Origin: Mesorhizobium sp. 65-26
Lineage (GTDB): Bacteria > Pseudomonadota > Alphaproteobacteria > Rhizobiales > Rhizobiaceae
Direction of reading: 5' to 3'
Length of the DNA: 64,000 bases
Assembly (NCBI GenBank): GCA_001899205.1
Contig: MKVL01000038.1
Span: 1,938-65,937 of the forward strand
The notes beneath the pieces were generated by a model. The model saw only the letters and a list, made by a program, of their open reading frames with translations, was not told the origin of the DNA and searched no databases. Positions 33,532-41,986 of the stretch are shown piece by piece. The position numbers and the translations under genes are program-made. Every line of letters begins with the position of its first letter. The first letter of the stretch is position 1.

Positions 33532-34749
33532 ATGAAACCGTCCCTGCGTTTGGCATTCGCCCTGTTGGCCGCGACTGTGGTGATGGCGCATTTCGCTAGC
33601 GCCGCCCATGCACAGAGCTCGCTCGGCATCGGCGTCAATGACGGCATGGCGCCAACCACCGGCCCCTTCGCCCACATTCTGATGTGGATCAACCTGCGCC
33701 AGCAGGAGTTCTACCGCGCGCTCGCCAGCGCGATGAAGGCGATGCGCGAGGACGGCAGCAAGATGTGGCTGCTGATTGCCCTCTCCTTCGCCTACGGCAT
33801 CTTCCATGCCGCTGGTCCGGGACACGGCAAGGCGGTGATCTCGTCCTACATGGTGGCCAACGAGGTGGCGTTGCGGCGCGGCATCCTGCTTTCCTTCGTC
33901 TCGGCCCTGCTGCAGGGGCTGACCGCCGTCGTGGTCATGCTGCTCGCCTATTTCGTGCTGCGCGGCACCGCCATCTCGATGACCGACGCCGCCTGGTTCA
34001 TGGAGATCATGAGCTTCGTCTTCGTCACCCTGTTCGGCGCGTGGCTGCTGTGGCGCAAGCTCGGCCCGATCGTTCTGCGCTGGTTCGGCGCCAGCCCCGC
34101 CTACAGCCTGTCGGCCGCCCATGCCGGGCACTCGCATGGCGGCCATTCGCATGCCGGACATTCCCATTCGCATGCCGGGCATTCCCATGCCGGGCACAGC
34201 CATGCCGCTCTCCATGCGCATGGCGACCATGCTCATGACCACGACCACGACCACGACCACGATCATGCGCACGACCACGATCATGATCACGGGGCGCACC
34301 GGCATCACGCCCACGCGGCGCATGACCATGCCGCTCACGACCACCATGACCATGCCGCCGGCGAGGTCTGCGCGACCTGCGGCCATTCGCATGCGCCGGA
34401 TCCGGCCCTGCTTTCGGGCGATCGCTTCGACTGGCGCACCGCCTGGTCGGCGGTGGTGGCGGTCGGCATCCGGCCCTGCTCGGGAGCGCTGATCGTGCTC
34501 AGCTTCGCACTGCTCAACGGCATGTGGCTCGGCGGCCTGCTGTCGGTTTTCGCCATGTCGATCGGCACGGCGATCACCGTCTCGGCGCTGGCCACCATGG
34601 CCGTGACGGCCAAGAACTGGGCCGTGTACTTCGCCGGCGACGGCCGCATGGGCAACCGCATCCACTCGATCGTCGAGATCGGCGGCGCGGCCTTTGTTTT
34701 CCTGTTCGGCCTGCTTCTCTTGTCGGCGAGCCTGGCTGGTCGAGTCTGA
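33532..34749 (+). CDS. NicO/RcnA-type nickel-cobalt exporter with a His-rich loop
   Basis: 405 residues. A signal-like N-terminus is followed by about six membrane helices in two groups (about 82-180 and 300-405). HAAGPGHGKAVISSYM is the NicO signature with metal-site His residues, and RPCSGALIVL occurs in the second half. Between them, residues about 200-285 consist of over thirty His residues in GHSHAGH and HDHDHDH runs, plus CATCGHSH. Such loops bind Ni, Co or Zn. It forms an operon with the DUF1007 gene. Direction is probably export, as in RcnA. A GTG one codon upstream is an alternative start. Confidence 0.88.
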   Translation: MKPSLRLAFALLAATVVMAHFASAAHAQSSLGIGVNDGMAPTTGPFAHILMWINLRQQEFYRALASAMKAMREDGSKMWLLIALSFAYGIFHAAGPGHGKAVISSYMVANEVALRRGILLSFVSALLQGLTAVVVMLLAYFVLRGTAISMTDAAWFMEIMSFVFVTLFGAWLLWRKLGPIVLRWFGASPAYSLSAAHAGHSHGGHSHAGHSHSHAGHSHAGHSHAALHAHGDHAHDHDHDHDHDHAHDHDHDHGAHRHHAHAAHDHAAHDHHDHAAGEVCATCGHSHAPDPALLSGDRFDWRTAWSAVVAVGIRPCSGALIVLSFALLNGMWLGGLLSVFAMSIGTAITVSALATMAVTAKNWAVYFAGDGRMGNRIHSIVEIGGAAFVFLFGLLLLSASLAGRV

Positions 34750-34773
34750 CGCTTCGGGGGGTCCCCTGGACGG

Positions 34774-35751
34774 CTAGCCGGCTATCTTGCCGCCCAGTTC
34801 GTCCTCGATATGGGCGCGGATGATGTCGTCGAAGCTCGTCTCGGCAAAGAAGCCCAGTTCCTTCGAGCGCTTCGCGTCGAAGCGCGTCGGCCAGCCCTTG
34901 ACGATCGCCCAGATCGTCGCGTCCGGCTCCTCGCGGATCAGCTTCACCACCTCGGCGCCTGCAACCCTTTCAAGCGCCTCGATCTGCTCGCCGACCGAAA
35001 CAGCCACCCCTGGCATGCTGAGGTTGCGGCGCGGGCCGACGGCATCGCCGTCGATCCCGGCGGCGTGGATCAGGAAATTCACCGCCGAGCGCGGGCTGGC
35101 ATGCGTATGCACCACGGAACGCGGTACCGGCAGGATGGCTTCCTGGCCGGCAAGCGGCTCGCGGATGATGCCCGAGAAGAAGCCCGACGCCGCCTTGTTG
35201 GGCTTGCCCGGCCGCACGCAGATGGTCGGCAGCCGGATGCCGATGCCGTCGAAGAAGCCGCGCCGCGTGTAGTCCGCCAGCAGCGCCTCGCCAACCAGCT
35301 TCTGCGTGCCGTAGGACGTGAGCGGCGTCGGATGGAAGGTGTCGGGGATCACATCCGGGAACGGCGCGCCGAACACCGCGATCGACGAAGTGAAGACCAG
35401 GCGCGGCTTGAAGCCAGCCAGCCGCACCGCGTCGAAGAGCGCGCGCGTGCCGTCGAGATTGACCCGGTAGCCGAGGTCGAAATTCGCCTCCGCTTCGCCC
35501 GACACGATGCCGGCCAGATGGAAGATCACGTCGGGGCGGCTCGCAACGAGGCGCTCCGCGGCGCCCCCCGCGGCAAGATCGCCGGTATGGGGCGAGATCT
35601 CGACGCCCGGCATGTCGGGTGCCTGCGGCGGCACGATGTCGTGCAGGTCGAGCGCGGTGATCTTCTCGCCGCGCAGGCGTCCGTCTCTCGCCAGCCGGGC
35701 GATCAGTTTGCGGCCGATCATGCCGGCCGCGCCGGTGACGAGGATGCGCAT
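34774..35751 (-). CDS. NAD-dependent sugar-acid dehydrogenase, DenD-like extended SDR
   Basis: 325 residues. The Rossmann motif VTGAAGMIGRKL starts the protein, the Asp of ALDLHDI points to NAD, and the catalytic Ser and Tyr-x3-Lys appear as TSSIAVFG and YGTQKLVGE. The overall sequence (FHLAGIVSGEAEANFDLGYRVNLDG, RLPTICVRPGKPNKAASGFFSGIIREPL) fits the DenD group of D-erythronate dehydrogenases. No other denACD-type genes are nearby, so the substrate is not certain. ATG 35751 has GGGGGAA upstream; a GTG at 35766 is possible and would overlap the preceding gene. Confidence 0.78.
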   Translation of the reverse strand: MRILVTGAAGMIGRKLIARLARDGRLRGEKITALDLHDIVPPQAPDMPGVEISPHTGDLAAGGAAERLVASRPDVIFHLAGIVSGEAEANFDLGYRVNLDGTRALFDAVRLAGFKPRLVFTSSIAVFGAPFPDVIPDTFHPTPLTSYGTQKLVGEALLADYTRRGFFDGIGIRLPTICVRPGKPNKAASGFFSGIIREPLAGQEAILPVPRSVVHTHASPRSAVNFLIHAAGIDGDAVGPRRNLSMPGVAVSVGEQIEALERVAGAEVVKLIREEPDATIWAIVKGWPTRFDAKRSKELGFFAETSFDDIIRAHIEDELGGKIAG

Positions 35752-35752
35752 C

Positions 35753-35959
35753 TCAGTTTCCCCCACCGCGGCGCTGGCGGCCGCGCAGCCAGAAGACCAG
35801 GAAGAATGCCAGCACGAAAAGCACGGCGAAGACGCCGGCCAGCACCGGCGAGATGCTGCCGAGCGCCAGCATTACTTTCGGAAGATAGAAGCCCGCTAGG
35901 CTGAAGAACAGCAGGATGATCAGCGCGGCAATGACCGCATTCCTGGTCTCGCGCTGCAT
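35753..35959 (-). CDS. Small two-helix membrane protein of unknown function
   Basis: 68 residues with two hydrophobic segments (about 8-28, VIAALIILLFFSLAGFYLP, and 36-57, SPVLAGVFAVLFVLAFFLVFW) and a basic Gly-rich end (RGRQRRGGG). The frame ends just at the start of the DenD-like gene, so the two are coupled. There is no known motif. Composition and position make it a real gene, but the function is unknown. Confidence 0.62.
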   Translation of the reverse strand: MQRETRNAVIAALIILLFFSLAGFYLPKVMLALGSISPVLAGVFAVLFVLAFFLVFWLRGRQRRGGGN

Positions 35960-36130
35960 CAGGCTGTCTCGCCGCGCAGGAGAATGATGGAGCTTTGCGT
36001 CACGATGCTGGTTCCCGATGGTTTCGACGTCGATGGTTCACGTCCCCTCTGACACCACCGACATCGCCGATGTCAAACGCAAAGCCGCATTCGCCCTCCC
36101 CGAGCAGGCATGGTGTCGGGCCTGCGGCGG

Positions 36131-37096
36131 TCAGTGGTAGTGCCCGTGATGCGGCGGGGTGGCGTGCAGGAAATCATGTTCGGGCGTGCCGTCCGCGCAC
36201 AGGCCGAATTCGGGCTCGACGGTGACATGAGCGATGCCGTGCTGGGTGGCGAGGCGCTTCTTGATGGCGCCCACCGCCCTGTGCGGATCGACCCCTTCCC
36301 GCAGGCAGGCGTGCAACGTCGCCATGGTGTTCGATCCGTCGATCGACCAGACGTGTACGTGATGGACCTGGCGCACGCCCTTGACCGACGCCTCGATGTC
36401 CCTGGCGATCACGTCCCGGTCGAGCTCCGGCGGTGCGCCTTCCAGCAGCACGTGGGCAGCAGCGCGCATCAGCGACCATGCCGTCGAGAGGATGAGCAGC
36501 GAGACCACGACCGAGAGGATTGGGTCGATCGGTGTCCAGCCCGTCGCCAGGATCACCAGCGCGGCCACGATCGCAGCGCCCGAGCCGAGCAGGTCGCCCA
36601 TCACATGCAGGATCGCGCCACGCATGTTGAGGCTCTCGCGGTCGCCGCCATTGAGGATGAGGAAAGAGGCGATGTTGACCAGCAGGCCGAGCACGGCAAC
36701 GACCAGCATCGGCCCGGCCAGCACCGGGGACGGCGCGCGCAGCCTTTGCCAGGCCTCATAGACGATCCACAGCGCGATGACGAAAATGGCAATGCCGTTG
36801 GTGTAGGCCACCAGCGTCTTGACCCGGCCGAAGCCGTAGGTGAGCTGGCCCGTCGCGGGCCGCTCGGCTAGGTGGAAAGCATACCAGGCAAGGCCGAGCG
36901 CGATCGCATCCGCCAGCATGTGGCCGGCGTCCGCCAGAAGGGCCAGCGAACCCGTCAGCAGGCCGCCGAGCGCCTCCGCCACCATGAAGCCCGCGGTCAG
37001 GCAGGTGGCGATGAGGACGCGTCTCTTGTCGGTCGCGCCATGGACGTGACCGGCATCGTGGCTGTGGCCATGCCCAGGGGCATGGGATTGAGCCAT
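36131..37096 (-). CDS. Cation diffusion facilitator metal exporter
   Basis: 321 residues. Six membrane helices span about 28-215; the first and fifth carry the CDF metal site pattern (LLADAGHMLADAIALGLAW and LHVMGDLLGSGAAIV). The N-terminus is His-rich (HAPGHGHSHDAGHVHG), and the end has HHGHYH. The cytoplasmic domain (about 225-305, HHVHVWSIDGSNTMATLHACL) binds metal and dimerises. Related proteins export Zn, Co, Ni or Cd (ZitB, DmeF). No dmeR-type repressor gene lies beside it. ATG 37096 is supported by AGGAG 7 bases upstream. Confidence 0.9.
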   Translation of the reverse strand: MAQSHAPGHGHSHDAGHVHGATDKRRVLIATCLTAGFMVAEALGGLLTGSLALLADAGHMLADAIALGLAWYAFHLAERPATGQLTYGFGRVKTLVAYTNGIAIFVIALWIVYEAWQRLRAPSPVLAGPMLVVAVLGLLVNIASFLILNGGDRESLNMRGAILHVMGDLLGSGAAIVAALVILATGWTPIDPILSVVVSLLILSTAWSLMRAAAHVLLEGAPPELDRDVIARDIEASVKGVRQVHHVHVWSIDGSNTMATLHACLREGVDPHRAVGAIKKRLATQHGIAHVTVEPEFGLCADGTPEHDFLHATPPHHGHYH

Positions 37097-37127
37097 GGTC
37101 AAGCTCCTGTCGTGCGCCGTTGCGGCG

Positions 37128-37814
37128 CTACGCGCCGAACCTGGCGCGGAAATCCTCCAGCCGCTGCCGCTGCCGGCCCTCGCCGTCGAAATTGGCCGGA
37201 TCGAGCCAGGCTTCATAGGCCTGCCGCAGCGCCGGCCACTCCTTGTCGATGATGGAATACCACGCGGTGTCGCGATTTTCACCCTTGACCACGAGGTGCT
37301 GGCGGAAGATGCCCTCGAACTTGAAGCCGAACCGTTCCGCCGCGCGCTTCGACGGCTCGTTGCGGTTGTTGCACTTCCACTCGTAGCGCCGGTAGCCGAG
37401 ATCGTCGAAGGCGTATTTGGCGAACAGGAACTGCGCCTCGGTCGCCGCTGGCTTGCGCGAGATCACCGGTCCCCAATAGATGTTGCCGATCTCGATCACG
37501 CCATAGGCCGGATCGATGCGCATCAGCGTCTGCCGGCCGGCGACCTTGCCGCTGGCCTTGTCGATGACCGTGAAGAACAGCGGATCCTCGCTGGCTTCCA
37601 CCTTGTCCAGCCACGGCTGGAAGGCGGCGCGGCTCTCGGGCGGATAATCGGGCAGCCAGGCGAAGCGGCCATCCACATCAGGCACGGAAGACGCCTCGTA
37701 CAGTCCGTCGCCATGTCTGGCCGCGCTGAGCGGTTCGAGGCGGACATAGCGTCCTTCCAGCACCTTGCGCTCCGGGCGCGGGCGCGGCTGCCAGTTCTTC
37801 AGATCTTCCGTCAC
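37128..37814 (-). CDS. GNAT acetyltransferase, RimJ/RimL-like
   Basis: 228 residues. The domain shows GRYVRLEPLSAARHGDGLYEAS near the start, then PLFFTVIDKASGKVAGRQTLM, IEIGNIYWGPVI and CNNRNEPSKRAAERFGFKFEGIFRQH, the pattern of protein or small-molecule N-acetyltransferases of the RimL group. The acceptor is unknown. The GTG at 37814 is chosen because GGAG lies 6 bases upstream. Divergent from the aminotransferase gene at 37898; 83 bp between them hold both promoters. Confidence 0.85.
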   Translation of the reverse strand: MTEDLKNWQPRPRPERKVLEGRYVRLEPLSAARHGDGLYEASSVPDVDGRFAWLPDYPPESRAAFQPWLDKVEASEDPLFFTVIDKASGKVAGRQTLMRIDPAYGVIEIGNIYWGPVISRKPAATEAQFLFAKYAFDDLGYRRYEWKCNNRNEPSKRAAERFGFKFEGIFRQHLVVKGENRDTAWYSIIDKEWPALRQAYEAWLDPANFDGEGRQRQRLEDFRARFGA

Positions 37815-37897
37815 CTGGGGCTCCAATCCGTTTGACTTTTAGCGAAGGACGCTCACAAAAACGCTCGCCGACAGAAAGAACCACAGGGACGGGAAAA

Positions 37898-39085
37898 ATG
37901 CTCCACACGATTGCCGCCTTCGACCGGCTCGGCGAGGAAAATGCCTTCGCGGTGCTCGCCCGGGCCACAGCGCTGGCCCAACAGGGACGTGATATCGTCA
38001 ACCTCGGCATAGGCCAGCCTGACTTCAAGACGCCAGGGCACATCGTCGAGGCGGCGATCCAGGCGCTGCGGGACGGGCACCATGGCTACACGCCCGCCAA
38101 CGGGCTGCTCGCCACCCGCGAGGCTGTCGTGCGCCGCACGCTTGCCACCACCGGCGTCGAGGTATCGCCCGAGACCGTGATGATCCTGCCGGGCGGCAAG
38201 CCTACCATGTTCGCCGCGATCCTGATGTTCGGCGAGCCCGGTGCCGAGATCCTCTATCCGGATCCCGGCTTTCCCATCTACCGCTCGATGATCGAGTTCA
38301 CCGGCGCGACGCCCGTGCCGGTGCCGATCCGCGAGCAGAACGGCTTTGCCTTCTCCGCCGAGGAGACGCTGGCGCTGATCACGCCTAGGACCAGGCTTCT
38401 CATCCTCAACTCGCCCGCCAACCCGACAGGCGGCGTCACGCCGCGCGCCGAGGTCGAGAAGCTGGTCAAGGGGCTCGAGGCGTATCCGCACGTCGCCATC
38501 CTCTCCGACGAGATCTACGACGTCATGACCTATGACGGCGAAACCCACTGCTCGCTGCTCGGCTTCCCCGAGATCCGCGACCGGCTGATCGTACTCAACG
38601 GCTGGTCGAAGACCTGGGCGATGACCGGCTGGCGCATGGGCTGGTCGATCTGGCCGAACGGCGACAAGGGCGGGCATCTCTACGACAAGGTGCGCAAGCT
38701 GGCGGTCAATTGCTGGTCCTGCGTCAACGCGCCGAGCCAATATGCCGGCATTGCCGCGATCGATGGCCCGCAGGACGAGGTGGAGGCGATGATGCGGGCT
38801 TTCGATCGCCGCCGCCGGCTGGTGGTCGAGGGACTGAATGCGCTGCCCGGCGTTTCCTGCATCACGCCGAAGGGCGCCTTCTATGCCTTTCCCAACGTGT
38901 CGAAAACCGGCTGGAAGGCGAAGAAGCTCGCCTCGGCGCTGCTCGAGGACGCTGGCGTGGCACTGATCGGCGGCCCCGATTTCGGCATCCTCGGCGAAGG
39001 CTATATCAGGCTCTCCTACGCCAATTCGGAGGAGAACATCCAGCGCGCCCTCGAACGCATCGCGGCGTTCCTGGCCAAGGGGTGA
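37898..39085 (+). CDS. Class I/II aminotransferase (aspartate-aminotransferase type)
   Basis: 395 residues, PLP fold type I. NLGIGQPDFKTP at the N-terminus, NSPANPTGGV, SDEIYDVMTYDG and SKTWAMTGWRMGW (PLP-binding Lys in the last) are the family signatures. YIRLSYANSEENIQRALERI near the end has the substrate-carboxylate Arg. It most likely transfers amino groups of aspartate, aromatic or branched amino acids to 2-oxoacids, and the exact pair cannot be read. ATG 37898 follows GGGACGGGAAAA. An upstream in-frame extension has no family similarity. Confidence 0.9.
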   Translation: MLHTIAAFDRLGEENAFAVLARATALAQQGRDIVNLGIGQPDFKTPGHIVEAAIQALRDGHHGYTPANGLLATREAVVRRTLATTGVEVSPETVMILPGGKPTMFAAILMFGEPGAEILYPDPGFPIYRSMIEFTGATPVPVPIREQNGFAFSAEETLALITPRTRLLILNSPANPTGGVTPRAEVEKLVKGLEAYPHVAILSDEIYDVMTYDGETHCSLLGFPEIRDRLIVLNGWSKTWAMTGWRMGWSIWPNGDKGGHLYDKVRKLAVNCWSCVNAPSQYAGIAAIDGPQDEVEAMMRAFDRRRRLVVEGLNALPGVSCITPKGAFYAFPNVSKTGWKAKKLASALLEDAGVALIGGPDFGILGEGYIRLSYANSEENIQRALERIAAFLAKG

Positions 39086-39163
39086 CAACCCGCGAGACCT
39101 GCGAAGGAAGCATCAACTTGAAACGCGTTGCCCGTCACCGGGATACGCGCCGGGAGGAGTGAC

Positions 39164-39538
39164 ATGTTTTACGCGATCCTTGCCTATCACGTCGAACAGA
39201 CGATCCAGAAGATGACGCAGCAGGAGGACGCGGCGCTGATGAAGGATCTTCTGGAGATCAACGAGCGCCTCTACCGCGAGGGCGCGCTCGGCCCGGCCGC
39301 GCGTCTCGACGAGACGCGGACCGCCTGCACCCTGCGCGGGCCCGGCGACGGCATCGTCGTCGACGGGCCTTTTGCCGAAACCAAGGAACAGCTGCTCGGC
39401 CTCTATGTCGTGGACTGCGCCACGCGCGACGACGCCGTCGCCATCGCGCGCGACCTTCGCCGGGTCAATCCGAGCGCCGTCTACGAGATCAGGCCGATCG
39501 TACTCTTCCGGCCCGGCGTGGCGCTTTCCGGCACGTAA
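39164..39538 (+). CDS. YCII/DGPF-domain protein
   Basis: 124 residues. The ferredoxin-like YCII domain contains FYAILAYHVEQTI at the start, RTACTLRGPGDGIVVDGPFAETKEQLLGLYVVD with the defining DGPF, and a final VYEIRPIVLF. Proteins of this type often occur with ECF sigma factors, but none is present here. Function unknown, possibly a small-molecule binding or isomerase domain. ATG 39164 has a strong GGGAGGAG upstream. Confidence 0.85.
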   Translation: MFYAILAYHVEQTIQKMTQQEDAALMKDLLEINERLYREGALGPAARLDETRTACTLRGPGDGIVVDGPFAETKEQLLGLYVVDCATRDDAVAIARDLRRVNPSAVYEIRPIVLFRPGVALSGT

Positions 39539-39562
39539 GCCCGGAGCGGTTGCCGACGGCAT

Positions 39563-39667
39563 TAGAGCGCCGCGCGTCGTTCTGGACGCGCAAAGGACGC
39601 TCTAACACTTTGATTTGGCGCATGATCCTTTCCGAAAATCGATTCCGGTTTTCGGGTTCATGCGCTA
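39563..39667. repeat. Rhizobial palindromic repeat, copy A, left of the SDR gene
   Basis: The left half holds TAGAGCG (39563) and CGCTCTA (39599) as inverted ends around ACGCGCAAAGGACG. The right half is a hairpin from GCGCATGA (39618) to TCATGCGC (39657) with CCGAAAA/TTTTCGG inside. A second, inverted and more worn copy occurs at 40540-40642. The TAG at its right end is the stop codon of the SDR gene on the minus strand. Confidence 0.82.
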
Positions 39668-40432
39668 GCCACGGCCGACGAACGGCATCTTCGTCGCCAT
39701 CACGGTCATGAACAGCACGTTGGCATCCAGCGGCAGGCCTGCCATGTGGACGACCGCATCGGCCACATGCTGGACGTCCATCACCGCCTCGGCGGCCACC
39801 GAACCGTTGGCCTGTGGCACGCCGACCGTCATCGGCTGCGCCATCTCGGTCAGCGCGTTGCCGATGTCGATCTGGCCGCAGGCTATGTCATAGGGTCTGC
39901 CGTCCAGCGCCAGCGTCTTGGTGAGGCCCGTTATGGCATGCTTGGTGGCTGTGTATGGCACCGAACCCGGGCGCGGCGCATAGGCCGACACCGAGCCATT
40001 GTTGATGATGCGGCCGCCCATCGGCCGCTGCTTGCGCATGGCCCCGAACGCCGCGCGCGCGCAGAGGAACGAGCCGGTGAGGTTGACGCCGACCACATCG
40101 TTCCACACTTCGACGGGGATCTCGTCGATCGTCGTCGACTTGTAGCTCATCCCGGCATTGTTGAAGAGCAGGTCGACGCGGCCGAAAGCGGCCAGCACCG
40201 TCTCGAACAGGTCGTCTACCCGGTCGGCCTTGCTGATGTCGCAGGCGACCGCGAGCGCCCGCGCCTGCGTCTGGCCCACCTCGGCGACCGCTTCCGCCAC
40301 CGCCTGGTCGAGCACGGATTTGCGGCGGCCGCAGAACACCGTGTTCCAGCCCGCTTTCAGCAGCGCCGTGGCGACGCTCCTGCCGATGCCCGTGCCCGCG
40401 CCGGTGACGACGGCTGTCCGTTCAACTGTCAT
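39665..40432 (-). CDS. Short-chain dehydrogenase/reductase (classical SDR)
   Basis: 255 residues. Signature motifs: nucleotide loop TGAGTGIGRS, LLFNNAGMSYKS, catalytic Ser in NNGSVSAYAP, and Tyr-x3-Lys in YTATKHAITGL. GRRKSV after strand 2 suggests NADP(H). The substrate is unknown. ATG 40432 starts the conserved N-terminus (MTVERTAVVTG); a longer frame upstream would read through the repeat at 40540-40642. The gene lies between two inverted copies of a ~103-bp repeat, one of which supplies its TAG stop. Confidence 0.9.
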   Translation of the reverse strand: MTVERTAVVTGAGTGIGRSVATALLKAGWNTVFCGRRKSVLDQAVAEAVAEVGQTQARALAVACDISKADRVDDLFETVLAAFGRVDLLFNNAGMSYKSTTIDEIPVEVWNDVVGVNLTGSFLCARAAFGAMRKQRPMGGRIINNGSVSAYAPRPGSVPYTATKHAITGLTKTLALDGRPYDIACGQIDIGNALTEMAQPMTVGVPQANGSVAAEAVMDVQHVADAVVHMAGLPLDANVLFMTVMATKMPFVGRG

Positions 40433-40539
40433 CGAAATTCTCTCCCGTGCATGTCCAAAACGTTCGACGTCATCCGGCGATGGGATGAAAGGTCGAGGCA
40501 GTAAATGCAGGTGACGAGGGAGATGGCAAGCCGGATGCC

Positions 40540-40642
40540 TGGAGCATCGGACCGAAAAGTGTGCCCGGTTTTCGGATTGTTCCGGCGCTCGATCAAAGTG
40601 TTGGAGCGTCCCTTGTGCGTCCAGTTGGCCGCACGGCGTTTC
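40540..40642. repeat. Rhizobial palindromic repeat, copy B, inverted relative to copy A
   Basis: Read on +, this copy corresponds to the reverse complement of 39563-39667: ATCAAAGTGTTGGAGCGTCCCTTGTGCGTCC-like sequence matches ATCAAAGTGTTAGAGCGTCCTTTGCGCGTCC from copy A, and CCGAAAAGTGTGCCCGGTTTTCGG forms the hairpin half. It is more diverged than copy A. It lies upstream of the SDR start. Confidence 0.75.
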
Positions 40643-40794
40643 AAGGGCCGCTTCCGACAAAAAGGGCGGTCATTGGCGACCGCCCTCATCTGAACCGGGC
40701 TTGGGAGGAGGAAAGCCGATCCGACTGTTAGAATCATGCGCTTCCGAGGTTAACGAATGGTTAACGCCCAAAAGTCCCGCTCCATCGAGGAAGG

Positions 40795-41532
40795 CTACCA
40801 GCGCGGATTGGGCGCGGTTCCCGCCTTCGCGGCGGGCACCTTGGCCGCGGAAACCGTCGCCTCGACATGGTCGACCAGCGCATCCGGCAGGCCGAGTCGC
40901 CCCGCCAGCAGGTCGAGATAGCCGCGCTCGGCGCGTGTGTCGGGATCGATGGTGAGTCGCGACGCCGTGTAGAGTTCGAGCTTCTGCGCTTCGGTGTGGG
41001 CGGCCGCCACCAGTTCGTCCAGGTCGAGCGGCCGCTCCAGTTCCGCCATCAGGAATTTCTCCGCCTCCGGCCCGATCCCCGAAAGGCTGAGCTTGTCGGC
41101 GATCTTCTTGCGCTCGTCGGCGTCGACATGGCCGTCCGCCTTGGCCGCTGAGATCATCGCGCGCACCAGCGTCAGCGTGAACGCGTCCTCGCCCTGCGGC
41201 GCCTGCGAGGGATGAAAGCCGGTGTCGGCGGGCGGCGGCAGCAGTTCAGGCTCGCCGGCCGGTGCCTGGGCCGGCACGGCGCCGTTCTTGTAGTTCTGGT
41301 AGGCCTTGTAGGCGAGACCGCCGATCGCGGCGAGGCCACCGAGCCTGATCGCGGTGCCGGTGACCTGGCGTCCCGCGCCGGTTCCGAGCAGCACGGCGGC
41401 AATGGCGCCGGCGGCAAGAGGATTGTCCTTGGCCATCTGCACCGCCTGCCCCGCCTTGTCACGCACGGTGGCGTCGGTTCCGGGGATTTGCGAGCCAAGC
41501 AGATCGTCGAGGAGCTTCTTGGGGTCGAGCAT
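40795..41532 (-). CDS. DUF533 (YebE-like) protein with TerB-like domain
   Basis: 245 residues. The N-terminus (LDPKKLLDDLLG) and a Gly/Ala-rich hydrophobic part (AAGAIAAVLLGTGAG, IRLGGLAAIGGLAYKAYQNYK) suggest membrane association. Residues about 118-230 form a helical TerB-like domain (LVRAMISAAKADGHVDADERKKI, DLDELVAAAHTEAQKLELYTASRLTID). This matches the DUF533 family, whose cellular role is unclear. ATG 41532 has GGAG 6 bases upstream; the TTG next to it is less likely. Confidence 0.85.
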   Translation of the reverse strand: MLDPKKLLDDLLGSQIPGTDATVRDKAGQAVQMAKDNPLAAGAIAAVLLGTGAGRQVTGTAIRLGGLAAIGGLAYKAYQNYKNGAVPAQAPAGEPELLPPPADTGFHPSQAPQGEDAFTLTLVRAMISAAKADGHVDADERKKIADKLSLSGIGPEAEKFLMAELERPLDLDELVAAAHTEAQKLELYTASRLTIDPDTRAERGYLDLLAGRLGLPDALVDHVEATVSAAKVPAAKAGTAPNPRW

Positions 41533-41914
41533 CAATGTCTCCAGAATTGGCCCGGCCGAACGGGCTGGTTGCGAACGTCGAAGACGTAGGTCCCGAACCC
41601 CGACATTACAATGACGGGACGGACGGCATGGCGTGCCCCTGTCGGAACGTTCCGACCCACCCGATCGTCAAGCGCGATCCAGGGCATTCCTCGCCTGGCG
41701 CGGCATCCATCGAAAGCCCGCATTCATCGCGGGCTTGCGACGCAACCGAAAAACTCCGCGACGTCGGTAGGAGATCGTTCGTCCCAGGCTTGCCGGCCGC
41801 TGGCTATCATATGACCGGCCCGTAGGTGCTACCGCACACGTCGGGCGACAACGCGCGGCGGCGTGTCTGCTGACCGACACAAGGTGGCGACGGCCGGAAA
41901 TCTTAGCCGGACAG
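41533..41914. other. Gene-free stretch upstream of the phosphodiesterase
   Basis: 380 bp without a convincing coding frame. It contains one perfect hairpin, AAGCCCGC/GCGGGCTT (41714-41736, 7-base loop), without a T-run on either strand. The left end must carry the promoter of the DUF533 gene on the minus strand. The right end leads into the Pho-box-like site. Confidence 0.5.
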
Positions 41915-41949
41915 TGTTCATGAACCTGTCATGCGCCCCTGCATATTCT
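41915..41949 (+). promoter_or_regulatory. Pho-box-like promoter of the phosphodiesterase gene
   Basis: Two 7-bp direct repeats, TGTTCAT (41915) and CTGTCAT (41926), are separated by 4 bases, the exact layout of the PhoB box CTGTCAT-N4-CTGTCAT (5 and 7 of 7 matches). Eleven bases later TATTCT (41944-41949) fits a -10 box, so the Pho box takes the place of the -35, as in PhoB-activated promoters. The start codon is 37 bp further on. Confidence 0.6.
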
Positions 41950-41986
41950 TGTACGTCCGCAGGGTTGCGAAACGAAAGGCACTCCG

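Noticed and set aside
34120-34350. Tandem repeat that could look like a CRISPR or satellite array
   Set aside because: The repeat lies in frame and codes for the His-rich loop of the NicO exporter. Units are short and have no spacers.
40433-40660. N-terminal extension of the SDR gene through the repeat
   Set aside because: The extra residues come from the repeat and have no similarity. ATG 40432 starts the conserved SDR N-terminus.
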